DNA of 64,000 bases, from positions 310,001-374,000 of the forward strand of contig NW_026944393.1 of the NCBI RefSeq assembly GCF_033439725.1, in the 5' to 3' direction. The notes under the pieces are model-generated. The model searched no databases and was not told the DNA's origin. It saw only the letters and a program-made list of their open reading frames with translations. Each line of letters opens with the position of its first letter. Position 1 is the stretch's first letter. Positions 1 through 12,060 of this stretch are shown piece after piece. A program made the translations under genes and the position numbers. This stretch comes from Neurospora tetraspora. Its lineage: Eukaryota; Ascomycota; Sordariomycetes; Sordariales; Sordariaceae.

Positions 1-2797
1 AGAGGACGGACCGCAAAGACGGTCATCAACATGTGTTGGAGGCACATACACAATGTGAACAGCGGGCTGTAAAATCACAATAACACACAGCCAACATGAC
101 CCCGTCGCCATCCTCTTCCCTACACAAAATATCCTCCCGTCACTCTTTCTTGGCTTGACCTCTCAACTTTTCTTCTTCGTCTTCCTACTCTCGATGTTCT
201 TGAGCCTCGATAAGACGTGCGTGTCCTTATGAACCCCAAGACCAGAAAAGCCCGGTATATGCCAGCGTGAACTTCAATATTTCAACAGCTGTTTCGACTT
301 AGGGCGGCGTTCTCATTCAGCCATCAGGTCGAGAAACCGCCAATTTCGTGTCTGTACGTTCATCTCCACATGTTGCCGAGCACTTGGGAACAAAAAAAGT
401 TAGTGGGGAGAGAAAACGAAAACCGGCACGCCGGAGCAAATACCTAACCCATTCAAGGTCAACATATCGATACCGATTCTCTACATATATAAACGAAAGC
501 AAGTGTGATCGGTTTTAGCGGAATGAGAGTATTTCATTCACTGCTTGCCGCTCCTGCCGCTCCTGCCGCTCCAGCCTACCCCTTTCATACCCCGAACCCC
601 AACGTGGCTACGTAGGAATAGTATGGTGCTTGTTACGCCCTGTCTTGTTCTTCTCTCACATGTTGTACAAGGTCGATACCACTGGTCGGATGCCAGTTGA
701 TGTGATAAAATGCAAGGAGGAAAGGAAAGTGAGTGAGGGGGCCTCTTCACTCAAAGCTCACCGGCTGTGTGTTCTCGTCTGTCAAAATACCAGGCAGTCT
801 CTTCCCTACCTACGTTTTTCATGCTCTCCACCAACTACTTTCCCTTCCTTTCCAAATATCATTTTCCAAATATCATGTCGACCATCGATCGTGGTGTGTA
901 TGTAAGGTAAGGTAAGGCATAGCGCCCGTGGGCCGTGGTGACCACTAAGATACAAGAGCTAGTAGGGCATGCAAAAGATCATCAACGACGACAACTATCC
1001 TGGAGGTCGTCTTCATCCCGCGGGGCCACCCACCATAAGGTATAGTAGGCAATGACCGGGACTGGAGGTGTCCCAGCCACGATCGCAACCGCGGCGCGGT
1101 CTTACAATGTATGTAGCGCACACACATGCTACAAACCTACCTAAACCATGGATGGACTCATCTGGGTAGGGGGTGAGACTGAGGTGTGATGACCCAGAGT
1201 GTCCGTGAGTGGACAACCAACAAACAATCAGGGAACCATGCCTACCTAGTAGTCTAGTCTAGTCTAGTCTGTCCGACACTGTGGTTTAGACCTAAAAAGC
1301 CGTTCATTCAACGTATTCCTAGGTAAACAACAACCTCTTGGTTTAGAGATGAAGTGTTCCTGTGTACGCCGCCTGAGAGCGACTTGTGTGCAACTTTGCC
1401 TCGTTGATGTCTACTTCTAACTGCTTGTGTTCGATAGCTGCTTGTGTTCGATAGCTGCATGTGTGCGTGTGCGTGTGCGTGCGTGCGTGCGTGTGTGTGT
1501 GTGTGTGTGTGTGTGTTCACCGGAGGAGCAGCCGAAGAGGGAACGGTGATAGTATTGGTAGAAAATATCCGATCGAGAGGTGTAACGCCTGCGACTGCGT
1601 TGCCGTAACTATTCAGAAGGAATGACCCAGGTCCGTGCCTTGGATAAGTGACACATACATGTGCTTCAGTTTAGCTCTTCGGCTGCTTGGATATTTAAGG
1701 TAACGAGAAATGTTGGACGAGAAAAGTATGCCATTTCCGCAAGCTCCCCTATTCTAGGTACTTAACTTGTAGGTACCGTACCCATCGTTCGGACTGGTAC
1801 AAAGGGCATGCATGGGAGGTAAGATAGGTATGATAAAGATCTCGGGTCCGTCGTGAATGTTGGAGAATGGCGGGAAGAGGTAAGGTAGGTAGAGCTAGGA
1901 GGAGGTGAAGATGGAGGGAGGGCATGGAGGCTCTGCTCCCATCACCCCCAAGCCAAGCTCGGGACACGCTTTCCACGATATCTTCCCAGATGCCGCCGGA
2001 CCAGTCGGCTCAGATAACGAAAGGTTGTTCGTCACCGCGTTGTCGTGTGACTCAACTCGTGTAACCACACCTCCCTCGCTTCTTTTCCCGCCCTCCGTCA
2101 TATCACCTTGTTCGTATCCCAATCCGGCTATCCGCGATGACGGGAGTATCCCTAACGTGCTGGTCATCCTTATCCCCATCCTGTTGGTTAGGTGGATTGG
2201 ATCTTGCCTTACCGTCATGCCCTGATGTCAAGGTGGAGAGTAACTGTTTCCGATATGGCCGACGCAAAGCCCGGCAAGAAGTTGAGAACAGGTGCTCTCT
2301 GTGAAGCGTGTGCAAAGGTGTGTAGACATGTTTTGACATGACAGTAAACATCAATCTTTTTGCGCAAGAAAAAAACATACTACACAAAAACATGGATTAA
2401 ACCTTCCCTTCCCTCCCTCCCTACACTACGTAACCATATATAGACAAGCAAAAGCAAGATTTGGTATCGACAATCGCCTGCCTGCCTGCTGTTTCCTCCG
2501 CACGCCCATTCATGATCCTGTATACAAGTGGAAAACATGTAAAGAAACCGTTTCCATCCATCCAATCCACCCTTCTCCTCTGCACTACATATGTGCCGTT
2601 TTTTTCGTCATCATATACACATTCTCCCGCAACCACCTGCCACTCCTGAAAAAGAGTCCAAGTGTCTGGAACTTGACGTCAAGTTAAGACGTCGCGGCAA
2701 ACAACCCGCGCTGAGGATGCGACGTTCAGTCGCTGTCGGTGTGGCCGCTTCAGGAGCTCCTAGGTGTCGCAACCCTCAAAATCAAGGACTACCCCAT
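1..2797. other. Left flank without a supported gene
   Basis: I see no convincing coding region here. Open frames on both strands are short, overlap one another and have low-complexity translations with no recognisable motif. The stretch holds a GT-rich microsatellite, four tandem copies of TAGTC near 1249-1270, and a short duplicated segment (CTGCTTGTGTTCGATAG) near 1429-1460. The right-hand part, from about 2400, is probably the 3' untranslated region of the minus-strand mannosyltransferase gene. No tRNA or 5S rRNA gene was recognised. Confidence 0.5.
1460..1516. repeat. (GTGC/GTGT)n microsatellite
   Basis: The sequence is an almost uninterrupted alternation of GT with GC interruptions that ends in a pure (GT)12-like run. 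On the complementary strand it is a (CA)n tract. It looks like a simple-sequence repeat with no coding role and could form Z-DNA. Confidence 0.9.
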
Positions 2798-4553
2798 CTA
2801 AGGACTAGCCCAACCACCCGCAACATCCACCCACTCGGCCAAGCAAGAACCATCCTTGCCCTCGACATCGACGATATCCGTGTCGCACCTGCAGCGGCAT
2901 CCAACGCCGTTCTCCTTGGGGGTATCGTAGTCATCCCAGTACTTGTCCTCCTCGATGCGCTTCTTCTCGTCCACCGTGGTCTTCTCGAGGTAGGGCTCGC
3001 GGGGCAGCTGGCGGGCGGGCGCGTTGGCGGGGCAGTGCTGGATGGTGGTGTGGCGGTAGCCGAAGTCGCGGAAGTAGTGGATGTCGCGGGGGCCCAAGAG
3101 GGCGCCGGCGGCGAGGGAGTGAATCGGGGCATCACCCCACTGTGGTGTTGTTAGCGGCTGAACTGGGAAAATGGGTTATAAGAGGAAAACCATACACGCT
3201 CCATCCAAAAGCCACCACTGTGATCCATCATCTGGAAGAAATCCTCGTACGCCTTGGACCGGAAGAAATCCAAGCGGGCAATCTCGAAGTTGGACCAGAA
3301 ATGGCACATGTTGTACTTCTCGCCCTCCATAGCTTCGGGGTCGATCTCGGGGAGCTTGTGGGCGTCAGGCTCGGAGCGCAGAATCTCCTCGGGAAGACCA
3401 GGCTCGGGGGCTTCGGGCTTCTTCTCGGGCTGGGGCTCGACAAACATCTCCCACAGACCCTGCGAGGTAATGTTGTTGAGGCGCTTGTAAGCGGAGGCGT
3501 AGCGGAAGATGTTGGGGACGGTCTCGCGCAGTTCCTTGACCGCGATGGTGAAGCCGTAGGTCTTGTTGTTCTCGATCATCTTGAGGAAGGGGTCACTGGG
3601 GGTGGTACTATGTTAGTGGGATGCGCTCAGATGGAAAGCGAGGAGTGGAAGGACGTACTAGGTGATGTCGCAGAAGTACTTGATCTCGGGCTCCAAGCGC
3701 CAGTACCACTCGTACTTCTGGAGGAGCTCGTGCTTGTAGAAGAAACTGTGCTGTGTTAGCAGATGTAGCTTGCTTACAACCCGAATCGCAGCACATACCC
3801 AGAGTAGAATCTGCACATGGAGTGGTAACTTTCCATGCCACCGTACATGACAGCGGCGTCACCCTGCTTGGCGATACCCTCCTTCGCGACCTTGGGGTCG
3901 ACCCAGTCAGGGAATCCCCACATGTCCGGGCCAACCTTGCCGAACTCGACGGGAGCAGAGGTGTAGTTCTTGACGGTGTCCTTGAAGGTGTCGTCGAAGT
4001 CGCCATCGTTCAGGAAGACGTAGGGGTAGTGGTACCAGCGGTTGAAGTGGCGCTCGATGGACTTGATGGACTGGATGACACCGTCCAGCTCCTTGTTTCT
4101 CGCGAGGACGACGAAGGCGCCATTGGCGCGAGGCTTGCTGGTGTCGGGCTCGAGGCAGCCGGTGACGAAGACCTTGTCATACTTTTCGCTGATTTTCCTG
4201 TGGAGGGGAAAGAGAAGTTGTTAGCGCATTGTTGTTGGAGACCAAAGGCGGTGAGGGAGCTATATGTACCTGATGTTGGGAGGGGCACCGGCGGGCATCA
4301 AAATACGGCCGGGGGAGCTTGGGTGCCTGACGAACAGGACGAGGATGAGGATGACGACGATGCAGGGGAAGAGGATGACGACGCCCAGAGGCACGGATAT
4401 GCTCGAGTTGCCTCGTAACCTGAGGGGTCTCTTAAGATACTGAAGGCGCTGTGCCAGTGTCCTCCGTGGCTTGTCCTTTTCGCCCTGGCCGAGGGGAAGC
4501 TGGGGCGGTCTGCCGCCGGGGAGGAGCCCCCCGAGCTGACGGAGGAGGTCCAT
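2798..4553 (-). CDS. GT15 alpha-1,2-mannosyltransferase (KRE2/KTR/MNT1 family), five exons
   Basis: This is a Golgi type II membrane enzyme that transfers mannose from GDP-mannose onto O- and N-linked glycans of secreted and wall proteins. Proposed exons on the minus strand are 4553-4270, 4197-3799, 3745-3659, 3595-3196 and 3139-2798. All four introns (53-72 bp) have GT..AG ends and most carry a GCTAAC-like branch site. Splicing gives 503 residues, the usual size for the family. A cytoplasmic tail is followed by a single hydrophobic anchor at about residues 52-76 (VILFPCIVVILILVLF). The lumenal domain carries the GT15 hallmarks: VGPDMWGFPDWVDP, GDAAVMYGGMESYHSMCRFY, YEWYWRLEPEIKYFCDITYD, CHFWSNFEIARLDF (the Glu is the expected catalytic residue) and FWMERWGDAPIHS, which is created exactly across the last splice junction. 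This is the only broadly conserved gene in the window. The particular KTR paralogue cannot be assigned by eye. Confidence 0.95.
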
Positions 4554-7500
4554 GGTGAAGGCGGTGTATGGCGCTGCCGGAGCCGAGAGAGAACGACGAT
4601 GGCGAGGTGGTGTTATCGCTCTCGCAGTCGGGTTGTGTGTGTATTAGGAGTTATGGGTGGTGTTTCGGTATAGATGTCGTCGGTCGGCCGCCACGTTTAT
4701 ATGTCGTGATGTGTCCGCCGGGTGTGTGTCGTGTATGTGTCGATATCGACGTGGGATTCGCGATTGGGGGGAAATCCAACCGACCTCGTCGTGATAAAAG
4801 GGGCTTCCGTCAGCACCCGATTAAACAGAAAATAATCAAGAAGAAAAGAAACAGAAAATCTAATCAGAGAGTTCTCCTCCAAACTCTGCTCTACCTGTAT
4901 CGCGACATGCAGCAGATGCAAAAAGCAATCAAAGGCGAGAAGCGAGTGGCAGGGGAGAGAATAGTTTCCCCTTGTCGTTCAGGTGTTTCGGTGTTTGTCG
5001 ATTGGAGAGATCCACTGGACGATGGGGACGCGTCCGGGTCCACAAGAGGTCTGGTCTGGCTTGCTGGTCTGGGCCGGGGCCGCCAGGCTGGGGCTGTCGT
5101 TGAGGACTGGGGCCTCACTGGGGGGCAAGGCTGGGCACTGGAGACGGGCCCGATTCTCCCCACGTTACCTATCGTCGAGGTGTCGTGTTGATATTAGAGG
5201 AAGGCTGATGTGCGCGTAGGAGTTTTCAAGGCGATGGGACGTATTACGATGGCATCAATGACAGAAAGACACAAGAAACACAGAACAGGACAGTCAGAGT
5301 TGCAAAAGCGAACAAGACTCGCCAGAAATCTGGAGAAACATGGAATTCTCCATCCCCAGACCCGACCCCGTTGACCCCAAAAGTCTGGCCTCTCCATCAT
5401 TCCAGGGGACTTTCAGCGCTGGCGTGGCGCCGCCCCTGCAATTGCCCGCTGGAAATATTGTTAGCGTTGAACCCTGAAGCTTCGTCCCCGACTCCCGCTG
5501 TTCTGGGCGGGCTGCAGGTGTCAGGAACAACACACCCGACCTGCAATGCCAGCAGTCCACCAGCTGCAGGGTCCCCTTCGTCCCAACATTTCGCATTGAT
5601 AAGGCAGCCGTCTGCCAGCTGGTCGCTTATCTTCAACACATTGCCTCTCTCCCAAAATAACATTCCCGTTGATGCAACATGATTGGCGATGGTCCTCTCG
5701 GTTGCCCCTTTTCCCTGCTTACAAAACCCCACTCGCGGAAAAGGGGCAAAAATTCCCAAGGATCAACTGAAACTTGGTGTCAATGATCCAAACAAATTTT
5801 GGCGACGGGCAGAAGTCTCTCGTCAGGCTCGAGCGCGCTGAAACAGGATGACGACGGCGATGGTTGAGATCCGATGCTTTTCCGATGTCAACACACGGAC
5901 GCTGAACCGGGGATGCCGTGGCTTCCAGTTGCTTTGCTTGGAGGTTCGAGAGTCCAATTGAGTTCCCGTCCCGGCAGGCAGTGAGCTTGCGGTGCACTGA
6001 CCACCAGCTGTCTCCAACCGCCAAGCCAAAGTTGGGCCTGGCAAGGGGACGACGAGAGGACAAGTACCTCGACACCATCCGCGATGATCAGGCGATGATA
6101 GCCCAGGCAGTTGAATCGCTACAGGTATATGGCAAATGAGTACCACATTGGCCCTCCATCTATTAGTTATATGAGTATTTTTTATATATCCCGGAGTGAT
6201 CAAGGTCGACACAGGAGTGAGTGTCTTGGCAGCCCACCTACCCGGTACATTGTTCTTATCTCGCAATGTCAAGGCCAAAACATCACTGCCTGTTGTTGTG
6301 ATGAAGAAAGTCATCTTTTTTGCTCGAACACCCGTAATCAGCTCCCTATTGACAACTATGACGTGTTGGTTGGGAAGGTGCATTCATTTGTCATCAGCCC
6401 TAGGGTATGAAAATCGAACATCACGGGTGCTCCTTCCCATCGTAAAGCGAACAGTTAATCAAGACTCGGACAATGTTCTTTTCCTTTTCACCGTTTCGCT
6501 GTCTCTCTACCAGCAACCTTCCAATTTCCAACATCAAGTTCCTGACACGACTTGCCGACATACCCACCAACCCTCGCATTTCGTGATCACGAAAACTTGA
6601 AAGACACCGAAAGGCTGCGGCTACACCACAGTCATGACGAACAAAAAGCGTCAAGTAAGAGTTTCGTTGAGTTTGAAGAGAGAAAAAATCATGGCCCGCA
6701 CCCGAGTTGAACCGGTCGTAACTTCGATACTGACGTTAAGCCGCCCAGTCCGCCCTGCCTCCCAAAAGCCGATAGTCACCCGGCGACTCACCTAGGACCC
6801 GATACCCTCTGGCCGCTGCGACTAATCTCGGTCCTGTAACACTCCAAAGGCCGACAAGTTCTCGGATGGGAAACTGAGAGGACCGGTATATTTTCTAGGC
6901 AGGCCATGAGACTGTGGCTTCGATACTGGGCATCACTGGGAGGTAGTCTTCAAGTGCTGTCCCGAGTTTGTGTTTACCCCTGTGGCAAGGTCCATGTCTG
7001 CTCTGACCATCTTTTTCCAGAAAGTCAAAGGTGTTAAGGCGGCGATTCCAGACAGCCGGTTCGAAATCCGACACAATGATCGGTCCAACCCGGCAAAGAG
7101 GAACGCTGGGCTGCCGAATGCTCGCGTAATCAAGTGCATCAATTGGCATGATATCGCCTCCCTTTTCGGGCATATCCGGCAAGTGCTGTAACGCGAGTCC
7201 AGAAGAAAGAAAAAAGAAACTTTGATGACTGCGGCTTTCCTCGCCATGTTGCCGGCATCCTTAAAGTACAAATGGACAGAAAAGTTATTACCACTTCTTG
7301 CAGCGGACTACAATATAAATATGCAGGTGCCTACATTTATGTCCCATGTTGGTGGCTACACCAGACACCACTTTGCCTTCGGTACAGCGCTGCATGATGC
7401 ATCTGCATCAACCCCTCCGCCGCAAGGTGCAGCCCGAGATGGAGTGGAAATGGGACAGTGGTGCAGGTTAAGGTTCCAGGTTCTTCGATTCGAATCTGAC

Positions 7501-7663
7501 TCTTCCCTACTCCCACCTTCACTTGTTGGGATACCATCACCTTGACACCACGCCGCTTTCAGAGACAGCTCCTCACAAGTCCAAGACAACGTTCGACAGA
7601 CACAGACACAAACTTCAGATACACCACTCAAACCCAGTTCATCGAAGCCTATAGCGACACAAA
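4554..7663. other. Intergenic region, probable promoters of the flanking genes
   Basis: About 3.1 kb lie between the minus-strand mannosyltransferase and the next plus-strand gene. Open frames of up to about 200 codons occur on both strands, but they overlap, lack family motifs and have translations typical of GC-rich non-coding DNA. Pyrimidine-rich stretches at 4800-4900 would be the 5' leader of the mannosyltransferase. A segment at about 6740-6840 has a weak resemblance to 5S rRNA internal sequences but does not support a call. Confidence 0.5.
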
Positions 7664-8890
7664 ATGGACAGGAATGTTACCAATCCGACTGTCGCAACAA
7701 GCTCTGGTTCAACAACCGGTCCAAGTAAGCGGTTTGGCTCTTCGCTAACCAACTGGAAATCCAGCCATCCAGTAACACCTCCTCCACGCGATTATCAAAA
7801 CAAACAAGTCTTCCGAAAGAAACCGATCGACTCTTGGGACTTCCAACGCCCATGCGGAGTCCAACCACCGGCAGCCGAAGCAGACATCTCGACAGTATAC
7901 CTGAATGCCAAGAGGAAGCTCGAAGCCAGATCTCCGTATGAGCGACCGAGGAAAGCTAGGAAACGGAACAAGCATCAGTCGATCTTCTCGACCAGGCTTT
8001 CCGACAAGGAAGATATCGAAGATTCAAATACGACGAACGGGGTGTGGTACGAGAGAGAGCTAGACAGAAATCTGAGGCAATGGGCACAAGAAGCTGCGGC
8101 ACTTAATTCTTGGGATGACCCCTTTGTTGACACTCCTCCTCCGAGTCCGTACAGCGAAGCTGGAGAGAGTGTTACCAAGTCAGCCACGGAGATGGAGGTT
8201 GTGGAAGACACCGATACCGACACCAGGGAGGAGACGCATAGCACCCGCAAAGAAACATGCGCAAGATTGGAGGAAATGGAGGAAAAGATTGCGCGTCTAC
8301 AGAATAGCTCGAGGAGGATGACTCGTGCTCAGTCTCAAGAACTCGCCCGTCTTTCCGAAGAGTACTCCTGTCTTTGCGCGGAGTTCTTCCATATTCCCCA
8401 AGATCTCTCTCCCTCGAGCGCACTGCCACAGTCGATCGACGACGACATGGACATCGATGCGGGTCAAGACACGACTGCCCATCATCCTCGTTCTGAGTCC
8501 CTTCACTCCTCAGACCCCTTGGCAGTGGAGGTACCCAATAGCGATAACCATAGCAGCCTCAACACCAGCTTCAACAGCGACAGCACCAGCACCAGCCCCA
8601 GAGATCCTGCCATACCCCTCCGCACCCTGCAAGACTTCGAAGGATACCACCAGTACCTGAAAATCGAGTTCGGACGCACAAAAGCCCCAGTGTACCAAGA
8701 TGCGCCAAAAGTACACAGACAAGTAAGGGAAGAAAAGCTGTTCCTTCTGCTCGCGAACAAGAAGAGACGGGTGAAGAAGTACTGGGATGCGCTGTCGCAG
8801 CGGTCGGGGGAGATGGGCTCGGAGAGGTACACTAGGCTTGCGTCGAGGAGTCCTAGTGATAGTGCTCCGGGATTTTATGAGAAGTGGTGA
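7664..8890 (+). CDS. Unrecognised 408-residue protein with NLS-like and coiled-coil segments
   Basis: A single uninterrupted frame starts at an ATG preceded by ACAAA. I do not recognise the family. The N-terminus (about 1-90) is rich in Ser, Pro and Thr. Residues about 85-105 include YERPRKARKRNKHQ, a plausible nuclear localisation signal. Residues about 175-235 are acidic and then heptad-like (ARLEEMEEKIARLQ), a likely coiled coil. A Ser/Asp-rich middle section leads to a basic C-terminal third containing EGYHQYLKIEFGRTK. That segment loosely recalls the C-terminus of the protein at 17.9 kb (ENYHKRPRIDFDR), so a distant relationship is possible. An intron-like 40-bp stretch at 7725-7764 (GTAAGC, GCTAACC, CAG) would break the long frame and is too short, so I treat the gene as intronless. 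It is probably a lineage-specific nuclear protein. Confidence 0.7.
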   Translation: MDRNVTNPTVATSSGSTTGPSKRFGSSLTNWKSSHPVTPPPRDYQNKQVFRKKPIDSWDFQRPCGVQPPAAEADISTVYLNAKRKLEARSPYERPRKARKRNKHQSIFSTRLSDKEDIEDSNTTNGVWYERELDRNLRQWAQEAAALNSWDDPFVDTPPPSPYSEAGESVTKSATEMEVVEDTDTDTREETHSTRKETCARLEEMEEKIARLQNSSRRMTRAQSQELARLSEEYSCLCAEFFHIPQDLSPSSALPQSIDDDMDIDAGQDTTAHHPRSESLHSSDPLAVEVPNSDNHSSLNTSFNSDSTSTSPRDPAIPLRTLQDFEGYHQYLKIEFGRTKAPVYQDAPKVHRQVREEKLFLLLANKKRRVKKYWDALSQRSGEMGSERYTRLASRSPSDSAPGFYEKW

Positions 8891-10004
8891 GGGGCTATGG
8901 AAGTCTGAGCTGAATGGTGGAAGGAACGCTCCAAACACAAGAGCATCATGTGTGGGATGGACATGGAAGGTATCATGTGCCACGCAACGATAGCCGGGAC
9001 ACCTATTTGTGAGGAGGGCTTGGAAGGTACTTAGTTGGATTATCGGGGTGTTTGATGTATCACGCGATTCAAAAGATGCAATTGGTTGCGAAGATACCCA
9101 CCTCTACACTAGGAATAGCCAGCGCTAGAAGTCACACGACAACTATGATACCAACATTGCAGGGAACAGTTCAAGAACAAGAGAGGAACACCATTGATAG
9201 ACGGTGATAGTTGAAATGGCACATACATGTAGAAAACATGAATATCAAACACAAACACGCAAAAAGCGTGACGATATGGATCTTCCAGCACATTCAATGC
9301 TCTCCCTGTTCAAGTATATAAATCGCCGTGTTACATTCATGCTGGGAGGTTGCCAGTGGAGGTAGTTGAAAAGGAGGAATGCCATCCAGCAACTGCCAAT
9401 GGATTCAAGGTTACGATGATAGATCGCAAGCACAGTTCTTTACAACAGTGTAGAGGTAGAGTTCCACCATCCACCATCTTCTCACCGAAAACACCTATCT
9501 ACCTATCTACGTCTCCTCTTTCCTCGTCACTGTCACAATCCCGTCAAATTCCAACCTGCATCGTGTGTTACCATGGAGCATCATCATCACGCCGTAGATG
9601 GTATGGGTTTTATATTATCGCACCTTGCCTTCCATCAACCCGGAGAAATGGAGGAAATGTGGTAGCAGTATATAGGTAGCATCCCAAAATAATACATGCG
9701 CCCTTATAGACAATGAACTTTTCTTCTTCTACCTACCTTCAAACATCCGGCTTGGTTGCTCCCACTTTTTACATACCTTACCTGATGGTTCATCTCCATG
9801 CCGAATGATTCCCATCATCCAACCGAAACATCCAGGCGGCCGGCGCGGGGTACGGCTTTCCTTCCCCAGAATCACGGCATACTGAATCATCAAGGCAACC
9901 ATGGGGTTGATGTCATCGTCCTGGACCCGAGCGACTTCGCACGCAACATAATGTACCTACAAAGCTCACTACCTCTATCTACCTAGGGGCAATTTGACCC
10001 GCCT
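8891..10004. other. Intergenic region without a supported gene
   Basis: Only short unconvincing open frames are visible. The stretch contains scattered TACC and CTAC repeats (for example CTACCTATCTACCTAT near 9490 and 9960) and ends where the truncated first copy of the VTIPASF family begins. Confidence 0.5.
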
Positions 10005-10218
10005 GCCTGCATTGCTGGCGTACAAGATTTGATGCCGGTTACGACACCGAACAGACCACCACCATCACCGTCGGAGGCACGGGCACCACAATTCAGGTTA
10101 CTGGCACGAAGGTCACCATTCCGGCGAGCTTCGGCCGCCGCCCCAAGACCGAGATGGGCAACAACATGAAGTCCAAGATGGACAACAGCAAGACGGGCAA
10201 CAAGGCCCAGAAGAACGG
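10005..10218 (+). pseudogene. Truncated copy of the VTIPASFGRRPKT small-gene family
   Basis: This is the first of four related units. The plus-strand frame reads through ITVGGTGTTIQVTGTKVTIP and then ASFGRRPKTEMGNN, and ends AQKN immediately before a GTACGC donor at the conserved family intron position. The intron that follows (10219 to about 10305, ending GCTAACCAG) aligns with the introns of the other copies. There is no in-frame ATG: a TGA lies upstream at the point where homology starts, so the 5' exon and promoter are missing. The acidic second exon is also absent, because the next unit's promoter begins at about 10320. It looks like the remnant left by an unequal tandem duplication. The function of the family is unknown. 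Confidence 0.7.
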
Positions 10219-10329
10219 TACGCTACCTTAAGCAAAATCCACTTTCTCATGTCATCCGTGCTTTTGAGTCCCAAAGGCAAAACCTACCTAAGCTAACCAG
10301 TACTGGAGATTATAAATTCAGGGTCGAAA

Positions 10330-10530
10330 TTCGAAGACGCAGGTTTCACGCATTCTACTACCAGTAGATGCAAGTGAAGTCTACTCCGTACGGATGGCAG
10401 CCATTCACTGGGCATCAGGATAGCGAAGATGAAAACCTTGTATAAAGGTTTTTGGAATAGCCGCACAGGTTTGAACTGCAGTACTAGAGGTATAAAAGTT
10501 CTTCATTCTCCGCTGGAACTCGACTTTCTT
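10330..10530 (+). promoter_or_regulatory. Duplicated promoter block of the VTIPASF family, unit 2
   Basis: This block is shared with 11640-11890 and 14425-14610. Common elements in order are GACGCAGGTTTC, GATGCAAGTGAAGTCTA, CAGATGG(C/G)AG-CATTC-CCGGGCAT, a GCGAAGA-GAAAA-CTTG stretch, GGAATAGCCGCACAGGTTTG and a TATA box (TATAAAAG at 10491-10498) 196 bp before the start codon. Conservation outside the coding part argues that the units were duplicated with their promoters and may be co-regulated. Confidence 0.7.
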
Positions 10531-10686
10531 CTTCCATTTCTCTTCAGTTGTCAGCATCGAACTTGGTCATCAAACCCACCTATCGAAGAACTTCGAAGCA
10601 ACATTCCCTCGCCGTACCTCAACGGATCATCATCGACAAAGATTGCTCATAAGCCTAAACATATTACCATCACACAAGACAGGAAC

Positions 10687-11019
10687 ATGTCGAACAACAA
10701 GAGCGTCGTCAGCACCTCCGAGAACACCGTCCGCCGCAACATGGACCCCTACAAGCACCTCGACAAATTGGCCAAGAGCATTGAAAACAAGAGCCAACAC
10801 AAGCCCAACAACTCCGCTAATGCCGACAAGACTCTGATCGACTTCGGGAAGGGCGAATACACCACTCTCACCAACGGCGACACAACCATCACCTACACCA
10901 AGGAATACGGCTGGCCCATGGCCTACGTCACCTCCACTTCCGCCCAGGTTGTCACCATCCCGGCGAGCTTTGGACGCGGCAATCCCAAGACGGACAAGTC
11001 CGTGAAGAAGAGTACCTAG
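10687..11019 (+). CDS. VTIPASF-family small protein, unit 2 (110 residues)
   Basis: I do not recognise the family, but it is repeated here and at 12.06 and 14.84 kb. The start ATG (MSNNKSVVST) follows a duplicated TATA promoter and aligns with MSSTKSVGTT and MSNTNSFGTS of the other copies. The N-terminal half is basic and helical-looking (NMDPYKHLDKLAKSIEN). It is followed by the family core: TNGDTTITYTKEYGWP, then TSTSAQVVTIPASFGRGNPK. The frame ends at TAG 11017-11019, directly before GTAAGC. An alternative is a donor at 11012 (GTACCT) spliced to TCTAG at 11131-11133, which adds a short basic tail (NTTTKKTVKEGRK...) ending at 11192. Either way the acidic C-terminal exon of the sisters is missing or degenerate. 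Predicted soluble, with no signal peptide seen. Confidence 0.65.
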   Translation: MSNNKSVVSTSENTVRRNMDPYKHLDKLAKSIENKSQHKPNNSANADKTLIDFGKGEYTTLTNGDTTITYTKEYGWPMAYVTSTSAQVVTIPASFGRGNPKTDKSVKKST

Positions 11020-11639
11020 GTAAGCAAATCTCTTCCTTCTTCGCCCTTACCCCGTCGGTCGGTCCATCCCAAAGGTACCTTACCTTATCCAAAGGCAAAA
11101 CCAAAGCTGACTTGTCCCTTTTTTTAACTCTAGACACAACAACCAAGAAGACGGTGAAGGAAGGAAGGAAGGAAGGAGGGATTAGATCTTAGTACTAGCA
11201 GGACTTCGCCGCCACTACCATTAGGTACTACCTATCCAAGCTTCTACCTGTTGGTTCTATACCCCTTAGTTGCCTTGTGTTGGCGCTTCTGGTTTCTATT
11301 ATGAACTTGAAGAAACTTTGTACATAAGACCTCACACCAAAATTTCCTTGTAGATATTGGTCTTGAATCTCTCTTAAATCATCGAGCTCCGTCACTTGCT
11401 GCCTTCAATATCTCTACTTCTCTCTTCCTCGTATTCGACGCCCAAATTCACAAGATGTTAATAGAGGTCATTGATTCCGAAACCAGCGGTTATACTGGAG
11501 TCTAGAAGTGGCAAGCTTATTACCGGTGCAATGTTAGCCAGACGCGTAACGAGAACGCGCGTATAGAGTTAAGATGAAGCCGCTAATACCGAGAAAATAA
11601 AAAAACCTGTAGGATCATATGCTCAGGTTCGGGTTTTAA
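11020..11639. other. Spacer of the tandem array
   Basis: This holds the degenerate second exon and 3' region of unit 2, including a (GGAA)n tract near 11158-11178 and a segment (GGCGCTTCTGGTTTCTATTATG near 11280) that aligns with the 3' regions of the units at 13.1 and 15.9 kb. From about 11440 (CGACGCCCAAATTCA) it aligns with the spacer at 14.05 kb, which marks the duplication unit boundary. Confidence 0.5.
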
Positions 11640-11890
11640 AGACGCAGGTTTCATGCAATGCGTTCACCGGAGATGCAAGTGAAGTCTAATAGCGTGCAGA
11701 ACTGCAGATGCAAGTGAAGCCTACGACGACTCTATGCAGAACTGCAGATGGGAGTCATTCACCGGGCATTAGCTCGATGGCGAAGACGAAAACCTTGCAT
11801 GGAGAGTTCCGGAATAACCGTACAGGTTTAAACTCCAGCACTATAAAAGCCTTCGGTCCTCGCCTGGAAGTCGACATTTCTTCTTCTTCT
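11640..11890 (+). promoter_or_regulatory. Duplicated promoter block of the VTIPASF family, unit 3
   Basis: The same ordered elements as the block at 10330 are present, with one internal duplication of AACTGCAGATG. A TATA box (TATAAAAG, 11842-11849) lies 219 bp before the start codon, and a pyrimidine-rich leader (TTCTTCTTCTTTTTTTCTTC) follows it. Confidence 0.7.
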
Positions 11891-12060
11891 TTTTTTCTTC
11901 ATCAACGAGCTCTTTCGAACTTTGAAGCAAAGTCGTCTCTTGCCACTCCAACACCTTTACATTCGATCGTCTCTAATTATACTTCAAGCATCGATCGTTG
12001 CCTTTCGGTAGCTCCACACATCTTCATCAAACATCGCTCTCGATTTTTACCATCCACACA

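Noticed and set aside
4568-5191. Long plus-strand open frame opposite the 5' end of the mannosyltransferase gene
   Set aside because: It overlaps the promoter and leader of a well-supported gene, has no recognisable motif, and its composition is that of non-coding GC-rich DNA.
5823-6383. 186-codon minus-strand open frame
   Set aside because: No motif, no plausible leader, overlapped by other open frames on both strands.
6740-6840. Segment resembling the GGGTGAC region of 5S rRNA on the minus strand
   Set aside because: Only a seven-base core matches; the expected flanking 5S sequence is absent.
7725-7764. Perfect-looking mini-intron (GTAAGC, GCTAACC, CCAG) in the 408-residue gene
   Set aside because: At 40 bp it is shorter than usual fungal introns, and removing it would break the long frame.
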